From Palaemon carinicauda (Eukaryota; Arthropoda; Malacostraca; Decapoda; Palaemonidae): a stretch of DNA of 64,000 bases. Every line of letters begins with the position of its first letter. Position 1 is the first letter of the stretch. The notes beneath the pieces were generated by a model. It did not search any database, had not been told where the DNA came from, and saw only the letters and a list, made by a program, of their open reading frames with translations. Both the position numbers and the translations under genes were made by a program. Shown in pieces: positions 10,556 to 23,391 of the stretch. The stretch is from assembly GCF_036898095.1 (NCBI RefSeq), contig NC_090746.1, forward strand, positions 50,249,596-50,313,595. The letters are read 5' to 3'.

Positions 10556-12833
10556 GTAGTATAGTTTTTTCTTATATATCCAACATAACTCACCAACTTT
10601 TTATTTGAAGCTTATTAAGAAAGTCTCCATAGCCTTTCTATAGATCTCTTTTGTTTCATGCATAGTGCAGAAATAGGTGAGGGTAAATTATGAAATACCA
10701 TGTGTAGAACAGGAAATTTTATTGCAATTTACAAGGTTTCATAATTGAAGACAGTTGTAACCTGTTTCACAAACATAATTTGTACAAATTTAACAGAGAG
10801 TGAATAGTTTATAGAACCCAGAAAGTGCCTCAAAGAGAATGATGTTCTGGTATAGCTAATAAGCTAGATAAAACATCCCAGATTTGCTGTATGTTTTAAT
10901 GAGACTTGATATTTGTATTAGGTATATGTTACTGGTTAATTTTCTCATTTTTTCTTTTAGATATTAAAATATTTTCTTTATTCTTTATACTTTACTGTAT
11001 TTCTGCATGCTTCATTTTAAATAGGACATTAAACTCTCATGCCATACATTTTGTGGAATTCAGCGTTTATTGGCTAATACCAATATTATGGTTATTGTTC
11101 CATTATTTATCAGTTTGATTCAAGTTTTCACTTTTAAGTCATGTTTTGTTAAGGTTGTATTTTTACAACTTAACTAATTTTTCCCTTTTCTGCATGAACT
11201 ATCTTGATTACTAAAATATCATTGTAACATGCATCAATATTGAAGGTCGTGAAGCAGGGTTCTCCTGGCCTGGGATTTTTCATTAGAACATTGTGACTGA
11301 TTCCTTCTGCCCTTTTGCCTTGGGAAAATGGGAGTTTAATGTTGAATACATATTCTACCCCATTTTACATATTTTACTTTTTTCTTAAATGATTTTAGAA
11401 ACTCATTAATTTTTATTGTATTGATTATTCATATAAATTATTGGAAAAACAATTAATTGGAAAGAAACTATTTCCCTATTCTGTAGTTATTTGGAAAGCT
11501 ATTCACCTTTTTATGTATTTTTACCTGGATTTGGGGGTATAGGTTATGCTCTTGCATTGTGATCATCACTATCAGAGGTACAGTATTTAGATTTAATATG
11601 CAACAAAGAAAAACTATTACCTGTTATGATCCTGATAGGAACCTTATTTAGATTATCAAATAAGGACACCTGTATGTTGGTAGATAAGAACTTGATAAAC
11701 ATTAAATGTTTTCATTTATTACATCTTTTTTGTTTTGTTATAAGAAAGGAAAAATACAAAGAATATTATATCAACATGAAGCATGTTAATTTTTTATGGT
11801 GCAAATGTTGACAAGTACTGTGATGAAAAGCAGAAAAGTACTTTTTGAGACTAAAAACCTGACGGGAAACTGCAACTTGATCGAAATGGTTAAAAGCTTA
11901 AGACCAAAGAGAAGAAGAAATGTTCCTAGTCTCCATTACACTGAACACATAAGGGAGTAATTTTTTGCATGAAGATTAATCATTTTTTAGTACAGTATAT
12001 TTGAGTTACAGTATGTTTCTCTTTTAAATTTACAATCACTATTAAAATTCTTAGCATAATACGATAGATAGCTGCAAATTACATTTGCCCTTCATAATTT
12101 TGTGGTGTATGAAATAGCTGACTGCAGTAGATTTTTTTGTTTTCCTTTTATTCACAGTACTTCATTGATGCAAGATGCTGAAGCTGCCAAAAATTTAAGT
12201 TTAGATAAAAATTTATCATTAGCTTTACAATATATATCATTCAAACACGTTAAAGTAATGACTTATCAATTCAATCAATCATTTGAACACTTCGACTTTT
12301 TGGAGAGACATTTTAATCAACTCTCCCATCACAAATACAGTACTATGAGAGGTTGGATCTACCTTTTTTATTGCAAGGCTGAATAGAATTATTTTCCATT
12401 GTTATATAATCTTATATATTTTGTAAAATTTTCATAAGAAAGAGTAAGAATGGCAGTAGTAATAACTAGATGTAAAAAGGAAGTAGAAATATCCAGATGT
12501 AGAATAATTCTAATGGCACTCAAAGGGTGAATGGGTAATTAATTAATTGATTGTTTGCATAATCTACAACTTTTAGTTTCACTGTGTGGTGTTAGCTACG
12601 TAAAAAATCATATACTGTACAGTATTGCATACTGTACTGAAGTTTGAGGTTGGATTCTGACTTCTCAAACTGGACTCGAACTCAAATGGTGTGGTATTTG
12701 ACTTAGTCTTGGTCTCAAATGGTGCATACTTTAATTCATCTTTGGCCTTTTATGTTTTTGACTCAACTGCAGCATTGGTATACTCATTCATTGTTCTTAG
12801 CATAAATATAAATACCATTATCTGTTTTCCCAG
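10556..12833 (+). other. TAF2: TAF2 intron, 2.3 kb
   Basis: Bounded by GT at 10556 and AG at 12832-12833 after a short pyrimidine run. The DNA is AT-rich, without clear repeats or coding capacity. The short open frames at 10906, 11626 and 12102 have no recognisable motifs. Confidence 0.8.
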
Positions 12834-13079
12834 ACCTTACCAGTGGCAATGGCTGGACTGCGCAATGTTCACAAGTCTTGCCCACCAGAGGTACTGGCCT
12901 TTTTGATGGATCTTTTCAAGTACAGTGATAATTCAAAGAACCAGTATTCAGATAATTATTATCGGGAAGCTCTTGTAGACGCATTAGCTGCCTCTGTCTC
13001 ACCAGCGCTTGTACAGCAAGATCCAGCCACCATCACGTCAGATACTCTGACCGATGACATGAGAAGAATTTTAAATGAG
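12834..13079 (+). CDS. TAF2: TAF2 exon (TFIID subunit 2), internal
   Basis: An 82-codon exon with acceptor cag ending at 12833 and donor gtatga from 13080, phase 0 at both ends. The product begins TLPVAMAGLRNVH and contains CPPEVLAFLMDLFKYSDN, YSDNYYREALVDALA and a DDMRRIL end, all characteristic of TAF2 and in the same order as in other animals. Together with 10382-10555 it gives 140 continuous residues. The following exon lies 35.5 kb downstream at 48625, because the intron between them is filled by nested transposons. The frame is intact, so the gene is probably functional. Confidence 0.92.
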
Positions 13080-13579
13080 GTATGACAGTGAAATAACAGA
13101 ATTTTGGTGTTGATTTTTTTTTTTTTTATTAAAGTCCAACACAAACTAAACTTTAGAATGAATAGGCAGACTACCATTTAGACCTTAATTCAAAATTTAT
13201 GCATTTTCAATCATCTATCTTAAATTAGTTTTTGGCTAGGGATTTCAAGTGTGTTTTCAACTGATCTTACTTAATTCTAGAGTTGACAGATTACACTGGC
13301 CCATGCAAGCAATAATACTTAAAGAAATTACCATGGCCATGACCACCTTTCAACTCATTGATTATTTAATGTCTCTAAAAGACATAACAGTATCTTTAAT
13401 AAATGACAGATTTTGTAATTCAAACCGAAAAGAACATCTTGTAGAAGTAACTTTATTGTATGATCCACAAGTATTTGAATTGTTAAAATGTCCAAACCCT
13501 TGAAATCAAAATAAACAGGTAACCATCAACAATTAAACATATTCTGTGTAAAGGTAAAACTTAACCAACATAAAATCAT

Positions 13580-13765
13580 TAATTGTTCCGTTACTAATAC
13601 AAACCAATGCTAATTATAAGGGATATTACTTTTGGTGAAACTGAAAGATGAGCCATAAGACTCAGCGAGGGATAACCATCCACCTGCTTGTTAGCAGGAG
13701 GGTTGGAATTAATTTGCTACCCCGCTCACTCAAATACCTGGGCTGAGTAACCACTTTTGTTTTGG
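13580..13765 (+). repeat. DIRS copy C left inverted terminal repeat
   Basis: It starts near aattgttccgttactaatac and runs through gatgagccataagact and the ctgcttgttagcagg hairpin-like block to gggctgagtaaccac. It is the inverted counterpart of 29285-29450 and closely parallels the left end of copy B (30041-30227). Confidence 0.8.
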
Positions 13766-13936
13766 CTTGGCAGAGAATGGATGTTGCCGCTCTCCTCCAT
13801 TTTTGACAGGCCCTTACTGACTTAATTGCTTTTTGAGCTTTTTCTTTTCAGTGTGTTTGTGCTTTCTCCTTGACCGTCATGCTGACTTATTCAGGACCTG
13901 AGGGCCGCTCCTGTGACTTTCATGTTCTCTGTTGAT

Positions 13937-16900
13937 ATGGATCCGCATTCATTGTGTCCTTCCTGCCGAGGGCGGCGTTGTGATCAAGACAACACCTGCC
14001 CTGATTACTGAGAGTGGCTTGCCTCCCAGTGGGAGAGGTTTGGGCATCGGTGAAAGAATAAGTTCAAGAGAGATTCTTCACCTTTGGGGTCTTCCTCGAT
14101 GTCGAAGAAACCTCGGACTTCTTTAACCTCCCGATCTCTTCCTCGATGTTGAAGAAACCTCGGAGTTCTTTAACCTCCCGATCTCTTCCTGATGCTCCTG
14201 CTTGATTGATCTCCCCCGGGGAACAATCGAGTACAAGCGCAGACCGGCTAACACTAGGTTGACCTCGGGGGTTTGAGGGACAGGACTGATTCCCCTTAAG
14301 AAGCAGTTCTACCCTCCCCTTGAGCAGATCCTTCTCATTCTCTGATGTGTTACCGGTTTGGCCGTCGCTGGGTATGACCGGTCCCCCGTTGAAGGAGGCA
14401 TTGCTGGAACTCCTTCAACTTGGTGTTAAGAGGAAGCTTACACTGGCTTCCTCGGAGGTGGAGCCCTTGTCACCGTCAAGCATGGTACAGCGCGATACCC
14501 AGAGTGTCGTCTACCTTGACCGCTAAAGGATCCCGCCCTTCTCCTTTGTCTGCTGCTGCTGCTGAAAACTGGCCTTCCCCCCATGCTGAGGCAATTCTTC
14601 CGTCGCGGGTGGAGCAAAGTCTGAGGCAGGTCTTTCTGCGTGTGGGCATCTCTCTCGTCCTAGTTTAAGGGCCCCCCTAGAGACCCCATTCCAGAGAACT
14701 TCCAGACGCCATCATGCGTCTCCTCTGACACCTCTCCCTCTGAAGCAGGTCTCCTCTGCTGAGGAACTTTGCCGCTGACGATGAGCTCCCAGAGAGCATT
14801 GTCTACCTCGACGCCCTAGAGTCTAGATGATCTCTCTCTCTCTTGTCAGCAGACGTCTCTTCAGTTCCTCTAGACGTTCGCCATCAGAGTTTTGCCATCC
14901 ATCAGTTGCTCGTCATTTGTCACCCCCAAGATTGTCATTCTTTTTCTAGAGATCATCACTCGTCACTTCATGACTATTACTACTCACCATTATGAAATCG
15001 TCATTGAGAGTCTTACCGTCAGCCTACATGCTCTCGCCACTCATACTTCTCTGGACTCTACTTTGACTCGTTGTTCGCCAGCCTTGCAGCGTTCACTAGT
15101 CACTTAGTCACTCTCCGACTGCTCGTCACTTGTCACTCGCCAACTGTTCGCGGTTCATCAGCTGCTTGTCACTCGCCAGCTACTTTTCGTTTTCCAGTTC
15201 ACAGGCGTTCACTTAGAGGTTGTTTGCAGACCTCTTGGCGCTCACCTCCTTGCCTTTCACCTTCTCCTTGCTGTTCACCTCCTCCTTGCTGTTCACCAGC
15301 TCCTCGTCGTTCGCCAGTATATAGGCATTCGCCATCTCAACGCTTGCCAGCTCCTCGCCGTTCACCTAGATCATCTGCTTTGCCTAGTCACTTTCTGGCC
15401 CACAAGCGCCGATCGCCTGGACTAGATCATCACTCGCCTAAGCGAGATCGTAACTCTCCTTCAAACCCTCACAGGTCAGCTCGTAATCACCATACACCAG
15501 CGCAAGATACTGGATCAACGCATGATCGCCGTAGAAACGACTCCCGTTGTCCTCCCCTTGAGAGTTCCCCTCTCCTACGTCAGCAATCTCTGCTTTGTCT
15601 AGAGGAGCCTCCTGTGCACAGGTATAGTCCTGAGCCTTCGCACTCTAGGGAGATTCATTCCCCAAGGCTAGGCCAATTGGGAACCAACTACTGTATCTCC
15701 CAAGGATCTTCAGCATAGTGGACGTCCGGTCCTGTTCCCTTCCAAGAGGGAACCTTCGAAGGTCTAGCAACCTTCCGGTTCTAGTCCTCGCTCATCGAAG
15801 CCTGAGGTTGAAATCATGCCATTGTCAATTAGACCAGATAAGGACCCTAATCCTTCTTTACAGGCTCCCAAACCTAGACCTCTAGCACCTAGCCTTCCAA
15901 GGGATCTTCCGGCTGGTACTGCGTTCGGTAAGAAACCCTCCTTGTTTGACACCCTAGTCAAGGCAGTGCGTCAGGCTGTTACGGGGTTTGTTCCTCCGGC
16001 GCAGTTGATTACAAGCACACCAAGGATTCCTCTGGAGAGGTCAGCTCCCCCGTCTGTAGTTTCCCCTCCATCTGACCTCAGACGTACGTCCACGGGGCCA
16101 GCTCATCATAGGCCCTATTCCTCGAGGATGATTATCTCTCCTCTCAAGAGGAAGCTAGGAGCAGGTGAATCGGGTGCGGAATGCCAGCAGGATCTTTCAC
16201 AGGTGCAGTTGACACTGTTGTTAATAATCAAGCAGTAGTGGAGGATGGGCCATCCGACTCCTCTTGGGAGGGGGGACACTACATCGTAGCCCAAGCTGAG
16301 GTTCTCAGTCACTAAGAGAGAACGTACTTACAGAATCGCTCCGCCTCTCCCCCATCGAGGTGGTTTCCCCGGAACAATGCCCAGTGTCAAAGAAGCCATC
16401 TCACTTGGACGTAGTTCTTTCATCAAGATAGGGACAAAGGGGGAACACTCCAGACCTTCACTCCTGGAGGAGTATTTTCTGTCCCTTAAGAAGTCGAAAG
16501 AGTTGAAAATGGTTCCTAAGACCTCAGCTAAGGGATTAAGGCCTCCACAAGATAAGCCTCGACAATCTTCCCCAGTTCAAGCAGGACGTCCGCAAGCGAC
16601 GTGCATTGTACAAGAGACGACTTCGACCCACCCCGAGCTCCTATGGTTGAGAGCTCAGGGGTGAAAGACGATTACGAGGAGGACGAGTATTTCCCTAAGA
16701 CTGCAAGTCCTAAGCTATCGGAGGCAGAGCAGGAGTTGAAGCACGCCTTCTAGCAGGTCTTGGCCATCAACGGGTTATCCGATCTAGCGATGGCCCTTCA
16801 AGAGGGCAAAGACATGGTCCTGGAACATATTTACAGGACTCGGAGACCTCCCAAGACCAGTGCAGCTTTGCCCTGGTCTAAGGTGTTAACAAGTCCCCGA

Positions 16901-17690
16901 CAAAAGGTGTTCTCCCAGATCGTCGGCTCCTCCAGCTCCCTCTGAGCTGGCTCATCCTCTAAGCTGCTTCTGCTGCCATTTGTGCATCAGAGGAGGTACT
17001 ATGAGGTCTCCACTCCAATGAGCCCCTTTCCAACCTTACCTCTCGACCACTCATAAAGGCTCTTACCAGATGAGTCTCCGATGAGAGAGACTCAGGACTC
17101 TCTTGTTCTCTGCATTGGAGATCCTTACCAGGAGAAGGTTGCAAAATATGTCATGCAGGCTACTTCATGGCTAGATCTCTGGTTGGGGTCTGTGGGACAC
17201 CTCATCTTGACCAAGAACTGGTTTGAGGAGACCACAAGGAGGTCGATTGGAGACCTTTGTATTATCGGGAACTAGAACTATTGAGTTCCTCTCCCACCAG
17301 GTAGTAAACCTGTGGGCGAACACGATCTTTGGACGAAGGGACTTGGTAATAGATAGGTTCCACCAACAGGTCCCACAAGCAGAGGTAACGAGACTTAAGA
17401 ACTTGACTCTCGACAGTTCCTCTCTGCTTAGGCCGGAAGACGTTAAATGGGTGGCGGAGAGATGAAGGAAGTTCAATCAGGATTCCCTTCCCCATAGGGC
17501 CTTTACATCTAGGCCCTATCGGCCTCCTTCCCCACAGAAGAAACAAAACTGCCGACTAACAAGACTTCAACAACGATGACTTCAATGTTCCAAACGGGGT
17601 CGAAGAAGCCCTTTTCAGCTAGAGAGGGGAAGGTCTCCAAGTCCTCTTGTGGAAGCAACAGTAGCAGAGGGAGCAGCCGAGGCCACAAAC
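13937..17690 (+). pseudogene. DIRS copy C gag remnant
   Basis: It starts at an ATG whose product reads MDPHSLCPSCRGRRC, the Cys-rich N-terminal motif shared with copy B, 86 bp downstream of a pyrimidine tract plus CAG (13849-13851). A Ser-Pro/Arg/His-rich tract follows (about 14890-15470). A conserved C-terminal domain lies near 17130-17470 (ATSWLDLWLGSVGHL, IEFLSHQVVNLWANTI). A basic tail ends near 17690. Stops and frameshifts occur throughout. Likely role: nucleocapsid-like protein of the element, inferred. Confidence 0.78.
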
Positions 17691-17759
17691 GCTAGGACGG
17701 GCAATCCTCCAACTTGTCCACCATTGGGGGGATGCCTGCAATGCGGCTGGCAGAGGTGG

Positions 17760-18410
17760 CTGCAGCTCAGGGCCAAACCCTGGACAGTCTGCGTGATTTG
17801 TTCAGGGTATCCCGTTGCGTTCATTCAATCTCTCTGTCCACTGACTTGGTATCCAGTCCCATTGAGCTCCTGCTCAAAGGGATCAGCAAAGGAACTGGCC
17901 CTTGGGGCCAAAGTCCAGACCATGTTAGAAAAGGACTCTGCAAGACATCCTCGATGGGTCCCCAGGCTTCTTCAGTCACCCTTTTCTTGAGTAAAAGTCA
18001 TATGGAGGCTGGAGACCAGTTATCGACCTCTCAGCACTGAACAAGTTCGTCAGACAAACTTTGCTCAGCATGGAGATAGCAGACACGGTTAGACAAGCGT
18101 TAAGACCACAGGACCTCTTGTGCAAGTAGACACGGTTAGACAAGTGGTAAGACCATAGGACTTCATGTGCACACTGGATCTCATCTAGCAGTAGAGATAC
18201 TGAGATGGGCAGAAGACTACTCGGTGTCCATATCGGTCAGTTTCATTCTGGGTAAAAGGAATATGCTTGCGAACAATCTGAGCAGAGCGACTCAGATAGC
18301 GGGCTCCGAGTGGTCTTTGAATCATCTAGTAGCCAACAGAGTCCTGACTTTGTGGGGTTCCCCGACTGTAGACTCAACAAGACCAGAGCATCCGACAACC
18401 TCTCTAAGAC
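17760..18410 (+). pseudogene. DIRS copy C reverse transcriptase/RNase H, internally deleted
   Basis: RT homology begins near 17800 and reaches the CTLDL motif at 18165-18178. The sequence then jumps directly to the RNase H segment HLAVEILRWAED, omitting about 0.9 kb present in copy B (34445 to 35365), including the whole catalytic YLDD region. Just before the deletion a 47-bp direct duplication is visible (18081-18127 and 18128-18174). The RNase H piece carries LGKRNMLANNLSRATQI. The copy cannot encode a polymerase. Confidence 0.8.
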
Positions 18411-18998
18411 TCTCATAGCTCTGTTAGGGCGTCACACTGAGTGGTTCCTAGACCTTCTGCAACTCCTGACGGATGTTCCCAGAGAACTTCCTCCAGGGCA
18501 TGATCTACTCAAACAGCCACATGCAAACATCTTCCACAAAGACGTAGCTTTGCTACGACTTCACGCCTGTAGACTATCCAATACCTCCTCGTTCAGAGAG
18601 GATTTTTTCAACAAGTTGCGAGAATGATGGCTTGACACCAATGATCCTCAGCTTCAGTGTACCAGGCTAAGAGGACTCTCTTCTGTGGTTGGTGTCGTGG
18701 AAGGGGTATCTCTCCACTTGATACCACTATTCTAACAATAGGGAAGTTTCTTGTGCACCTTCAGGAGGAAATGCTCCTCTTGGTTAGAACAATGAAAGGC
18801 TACCACTCAGCTTTGAGCCTTGCCTTTAAACTGAAAGGAGTCAATGTTTCTTCCTCGGAACGATCTCTCCTCGAGCTAACCCGCCACCTGTCAGAAGTTA
18901 GACCTCCTCCTTGGAATATGGTTTGCATCCTTTAGTCTCTGAAAGGTGCTCCCTACGAACCATTATGCCAGGCAACAGATAGCCACCTTACTTTGAAG
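18411..18998 (+). pseudogene. DIRS copy C tyrosine recombinase, N-terminal part
   Basis: It contains FCGWCRGRGISPLD (about 18680), MKGYHSALSLAFKLKGV and EVRPPPWNMV. Here the Trp codon TGG is kept, where copies A and B have TGA. Homology ends at the 9-bp sequence actttgaag (18990-18998), the left target-site copy of the Mutator-like insertion. The catalytic half resumes at 28358. Confidence 0.82.
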
Positions 18999-19168
18999 GG
19001 GTGCAGGACAACTTAACACCGGCACAACTCAACACCAGGACAACTATAAAACTATAATACAATGAACAATGGAATAACTTCTTTATCCCAAACTACTTTC
19101 TCTCATGATTCTCCTTGTAATATATATAAACTACCGATCAGATGCAAATGACCTGTGGATCATATAAT
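18999..19168 (+). repeat. MULE left terminal inverted repeat
   Basis: The outer 45 bp (cagg-ACAACTYAACACC blocks) match the right outer end at 28245-28357 inverted. The inner part 19068-19168 is an inverted match to 19964-20064, around aaactaccgatcag and tttatcccaaact. Confidence 0.85.
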
Positions 19169-19177
19169 TGTATTGCT

Positions 19178-19740
19178 TTTCGATATTGATTATCAGATGA
19201 ATGTAAACGTTGCAACCAACTTTCTCTTCCAAAAAGCAGAATTTTGTGTAATCAAGGCCCACTATTGCCTATCAAGAAATTTTCTTTTCTCCCTCCTTCT
19301 GAAATGTAAATCTTGTACTGGTGTAGCAACTTTAACTCTTGAAGATCTGCAGGAGTCGGAGGAGGAGCACTTACGGCTTTCTTTTTGTGTTTAATAATTT
19401 TTCTCATAGCTGAAGCATCAGGCAATGATCCAAGCATAACTTGTGATGCATTTGTTAATATTTCACTTATTATTACACTTGGTTTTTCAATGGTGTCTAC
19501 TGCGCGTTGTTTTAAGGCTATGTAAACTTTAGCCACTTCAACATTGGCTGCAGATGAATTATGGGAATGCTTGTTTACTTCCTTAATAACAGACCCAAAT
19601 TTTGTATGAATCCTTGCATTGCACCTAGCATTGATCACAACGCTAAAATTTGATGATATCTTGTTTACTAAACTTATCAAACACATATAAATGTCCTTCA
19701 TTTGTAAATTTTTCTTTTCCTCTTTGGCTAAGAATTTTCA
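19178..19740 (-). pseudogene. FLYWCH-domain MULE transposase, N-terminal fragment
   Basis: Reading right to left, residues GHLYVFDKFSKQ (about 19700) are followed by an F-stop-RC (Trp to stop) and, after a one-base shift, RCNARIHT: together a FLYWCH zinc-finger (Y-F, W-C, C-x-A-R-x-H). Next come HSHNSSAANVEVAKV, AMRKIIKHKKK and APPPTPADLQEL, which I recognise from FLYWCH-containing Mutator transposases, then KILLFGRESWLQRLHSSD leading toward the DDE core. The coding region then runs into the left TIR, so the DDE catalytic core is deleted. The copy is dead. FLYWCH domains bind DNA and presumably recognise the element ends. Confidence 0.85.
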
Positions 19741-19963
19741 GTTTGGGTGAGATGACAAATATATATAATTCTTTATATTTCAGAAATATCTTTCAAAATT
19801 TCTAAGTATTGAACTTGATGTAAAGAGATGGACAGCAACACTCTACTATGGAAATATACTTATTCAGATTAACTGAACTGAATTGAACAATATACTAATA
19901 CCACCAACACTAAAACGGTAAATCTTATAATCCCTTTAACCACTCAATGTAAAAAAACAAAAC

Positions 19964-20115
19964 TATTATATGATCTGCAGGTCATTTGCAACTGATCGGT
20001 AGTTTACATATACTGTATTACAAGGAGAACCATGAGAGATAGTAATTTGGGATAAAGAAGTGTTTCCATTCTTCATTAAAAAGAGAAGTAAAACAAGTGT
20101 ATTAAAACAAGTGTG
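19964..20115 (-). repeat. MULE right TIR, inner part
   Basis: Segments such as atttgcaactgatcggtagttta and aggagaaccatgagag are the inverted copy of the inner left TIR (19068-19168), about 90% alike by eye. The outer part of this TIR lies 8 kb away at 28240-28357, because later insertions split the repeat. Confidence 0.75.
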
Positions 20116-20706
<591 letters not shown>

Positions 20707-21040
20707 GCACAAGAACCACAGGGAAAGGAAAATACGAAATATACGATTAAGTCCTGACTAGTTTCGTGATACTTCTTCAGAGGACTGATTTATTGAGAGA
20801 GGTTTCTTTACATTTTATAGGGAAAGTAAACGTACGAACATACATATAGAGAATTAGAGAACAATGACACTCCCTTACCAGCTACCTGGGCTGAGGTCAG
20901 GTGTTAACTGGGTGGAGATCCAACCTCATTAGACACCTGCCAAAAAGGGTCATTTCTGGTGGCGGGTAAATTCTTGTTTTTGACTTTCAGTACAGTTTAT
21001 TTATATGAAAACACGGTAGCCTTTTCTATATAAATACATA
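20707..21040. other. Orphan non-coding segment between microsatellites
   Basis: A unique-looking 300-bp island. On the minus strand it contains cctctgaagaagtatcacgaaac, a CTGA-A-GA...GAAAC arrangement reminiscent of the degenerate hammerhead-like ends of Penelope-like elements. There is no coding evidence. The assignment is weak; it could be a fragment of any repeat. Confidence 0.35.
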
Positions 21041-21456
21041 GCAAAACTATTTGTATATGTAAAACACATCTACATATAAATATATAAAAAAAGACATATA
21101 CATACGTATACACAGACAGGCATTCATACACAAACATGCATAATATATACATAGACATATACATACGTGTACACATACTGGTATACATATACAGACACAT
21201 ACATAGACTACATATAAATTCTTTTTTACACATGATTAACATGTATACATATGCATATATATACACACATACATACATATACATACATATACACATATAT
21301 ATACACATACATATATATATACATGCATATACACACATACACATATAAATATACATATATATACATATACATGCATACACATACATATACATACATATAC
21401 ACATATACATATACATATACATACACATACATATACACACATACACATACATAAAT
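21041..21456. repeat. ATAC/ATAT compound microsatellite
   Basis: Irregular atacatatac-type repeat. It directly abuts and truncates the tyrosine recombinase frame of DIRS copy E1 at about 21457. The open frames on both strands (Tyr/Val/Cys/Ile repeats) are artefacts. Confidence 0.93.
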
Positions 21457-22079
21457 AGGACCTTGTCTAAAGACCAAGAGATGGGCTTTGGTGGTGCTGC
21501 AGGCCTAAGCCTTGCACATGCCTTCAGAATCTTATTAAAGATTTCATTAGCCAGATCCACTTGAAAGGCATATAGAAGAGGTCTAGTCAAGGCTGACTTG
21601 CACATAGTTATCGTGTTGGCCGCCAGACCTTGATTATGAAGGTGGACAAAGAAGGACAGACAGAAGTTCATTGAAATTTCTTTCGGTCCTTTTGCTTTTA
21701 CAAACGCAACCCACTTTTTCCAAGAAGACTCATATTGTCTTCTAGTTGACTTAGATTTATATTCTTCTAGGAATTCTATATTGCCTTCTGAGATCCCAAA
21801 TCTTTTCCTATCCGCTAGGGCAAGAAAATCATGAAATGAAGGGTTCGGGTTCTCTGTGGTAAAACAAAGGCAATTAACTTCTGAACCTTCTGAAATAGTC
21901 CTGGGTTCAGAACTAGGGCCAGCCTCAGCTTCAGTTCCTTCATTAAAGAGGACAGATTGCTCTTGGGCTACTTGGGAGCCAATAGAGATACTCCCCCTTG
22001 GAAGGATCTCCGCATGTTGAGGACCTTCAGCAGGTGATTGTATGGGATGAACCGGGATACCCGAGTCCATCCCTTCCAT
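21457..22079 (-). pseudogene. DIRS copy E1 tyrosine recombinase, N-terminal part only
   Basis: The frame includes KRFGISEGNIEFLEEYKSK, RRQYESSWKKWVAFVK, NFCLSFFVHLHNQGLA and LYAFQVDLANEIFNKI, the N-terminal core-binding half seen in E2 and E3, and ends at SLDKVL. Downstream the 360-residue frame continues only through microsatellite (Tyr/Met/Val/Cys), so that tail is not part of any protein. No catalytic Arg, HxxR or Tyr is present. Confidence 0.8.
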
Positions 22080-23380
22080 ACTAGAGACATGATGTCTATT
22101 AACTCCACTTTAGGATCCTCGTATGGGGCTACATATCGAGGTAGTTTATTGAAGACGCTCGTGATGAAGAGGTCGATCTGCAGTTCTGGGACTTGTTCCC
22201 ATCTGGGAGGGAATAGGTCTGTGTCTGTGGACCATTCTAACTCTATCGGCTTGAGCCCAAATAGAGCATCCACTGTCACATTGCGGAACGATTGTATATG
22301 AACTGCTGACAGGTACCATCCCTTCAAGTAAGGGATGGTTAACGTCACCTCGACTGTATGAGAGGTTCTCTAGCATTGTGGATTGCGACGTCTCATTATC
22401 GCTTCGGTGTCCCAGATCAGCCGTAGGAAGTCTGATCTGTGTGGAGAGAGCTTCCCCACTCTTGGGACTTTGTTAGAGAAGCGATTAAGGAAGGACCGAT
22501 ATCGGTCCTTTTAGATCTCTTCAAGCGTTTGATGCGTATCTTCTCCAGACTCTTGACACATCTTTCAGCCGTGCTCTTAGCACTGGGTCTGTCACTATTG
22601 CGAACTGGAGAGAGTTCAGAGCTCCTCCCTGTTAGCGTCTTGGAAATCTGACTGATTACCCAAGTCTCTTGACTGACCTTGCCATCTCCTTTTATATTCC
22701 CAAGGGAAAGGAGAGTTGGTGTGACCACAGGCTTTAATGATTTTTTAGCCATTGAAACCTTTGAGCTGGAGAGAATCGAGACTTCTTGAAGTTTATCTTG
22801 CATCTGCAATGTTCCGGGAACCGGATCATTTCCTTGGATGCTCATAGACCAGCCACTTCGGGTGCTGCCCACCCCAGCCTCTCGTCCAGGTACATTGTTG
22901 CCTAAACCATTTCTAGGCTTGGTTTTTGCGTGACTAAGTCTGCCAATCCTATGAAGATATTTAGGACTGTGTCTAGTCCGACACGTATCTTTCCTAGGAT
23001 ATACGTTACCCTCTGTAACTTGAATCCTAGATAGGAGGGAAGAGGGTGATTGACTGGAAGTTGCCAAAGGACACTTTTCAAGTCTGACAAGACTATGAAC
23101 ACCCCTTTTTGAAACAGGGTCCATATGTTCAGAAGGATTAACATTCTGAACTCGCTGTTTTATTTGAACTTGTTGAGTGGCGACAAGTCCAGAATGACTC
23201 TGAGATTTCTTGAGTCCTTCCCATGAACACCAAACATCCTTCCCTGAAATTCGATGGACTATAGCTATAGTTTCCTTACCACCTGTATGCTCTAGAGCTC
23301 TCAGGTATACTCCTCCAGGAGGGTTTTGGATTGTAGGAGGAGTTAAGGAAATGATGGTGGAGATATTTTTACTTTCCATC
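22080..23380 (-). pseudogene. DIRS copy E1 reverse transcriptase/RNase H remnant
   Basis: The RNase H C-terminal part is readable at 22140-22348: SFRNVTVDALF, ELEWSTDTDLF and KLPRYVAPYEDP match the NVTADTLSR and RYVAP segments of E3. The RT portion at 22400-23380 is colinear with E3 but scrambled between frames. The 320-residue open frame at 22417-23379 is mostly an alternative frame rather than the polymerase. The RT start near 23350-23500 shares GRFLQDRWTFDPW with E3. Confidence 0.7.
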
Positions 23381-23391
23381 GTAGTCCCATC

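Noticed and set aside
22417..23379. 320-residue minus-strand frame as a novel gene
   Set aside because: It overlaps the RT/RNase H of DIRS E1 in a non-coding frame. The same alternative frame is open in E3 (61240-62078), while recognised RNase H motifs lie in another frame.
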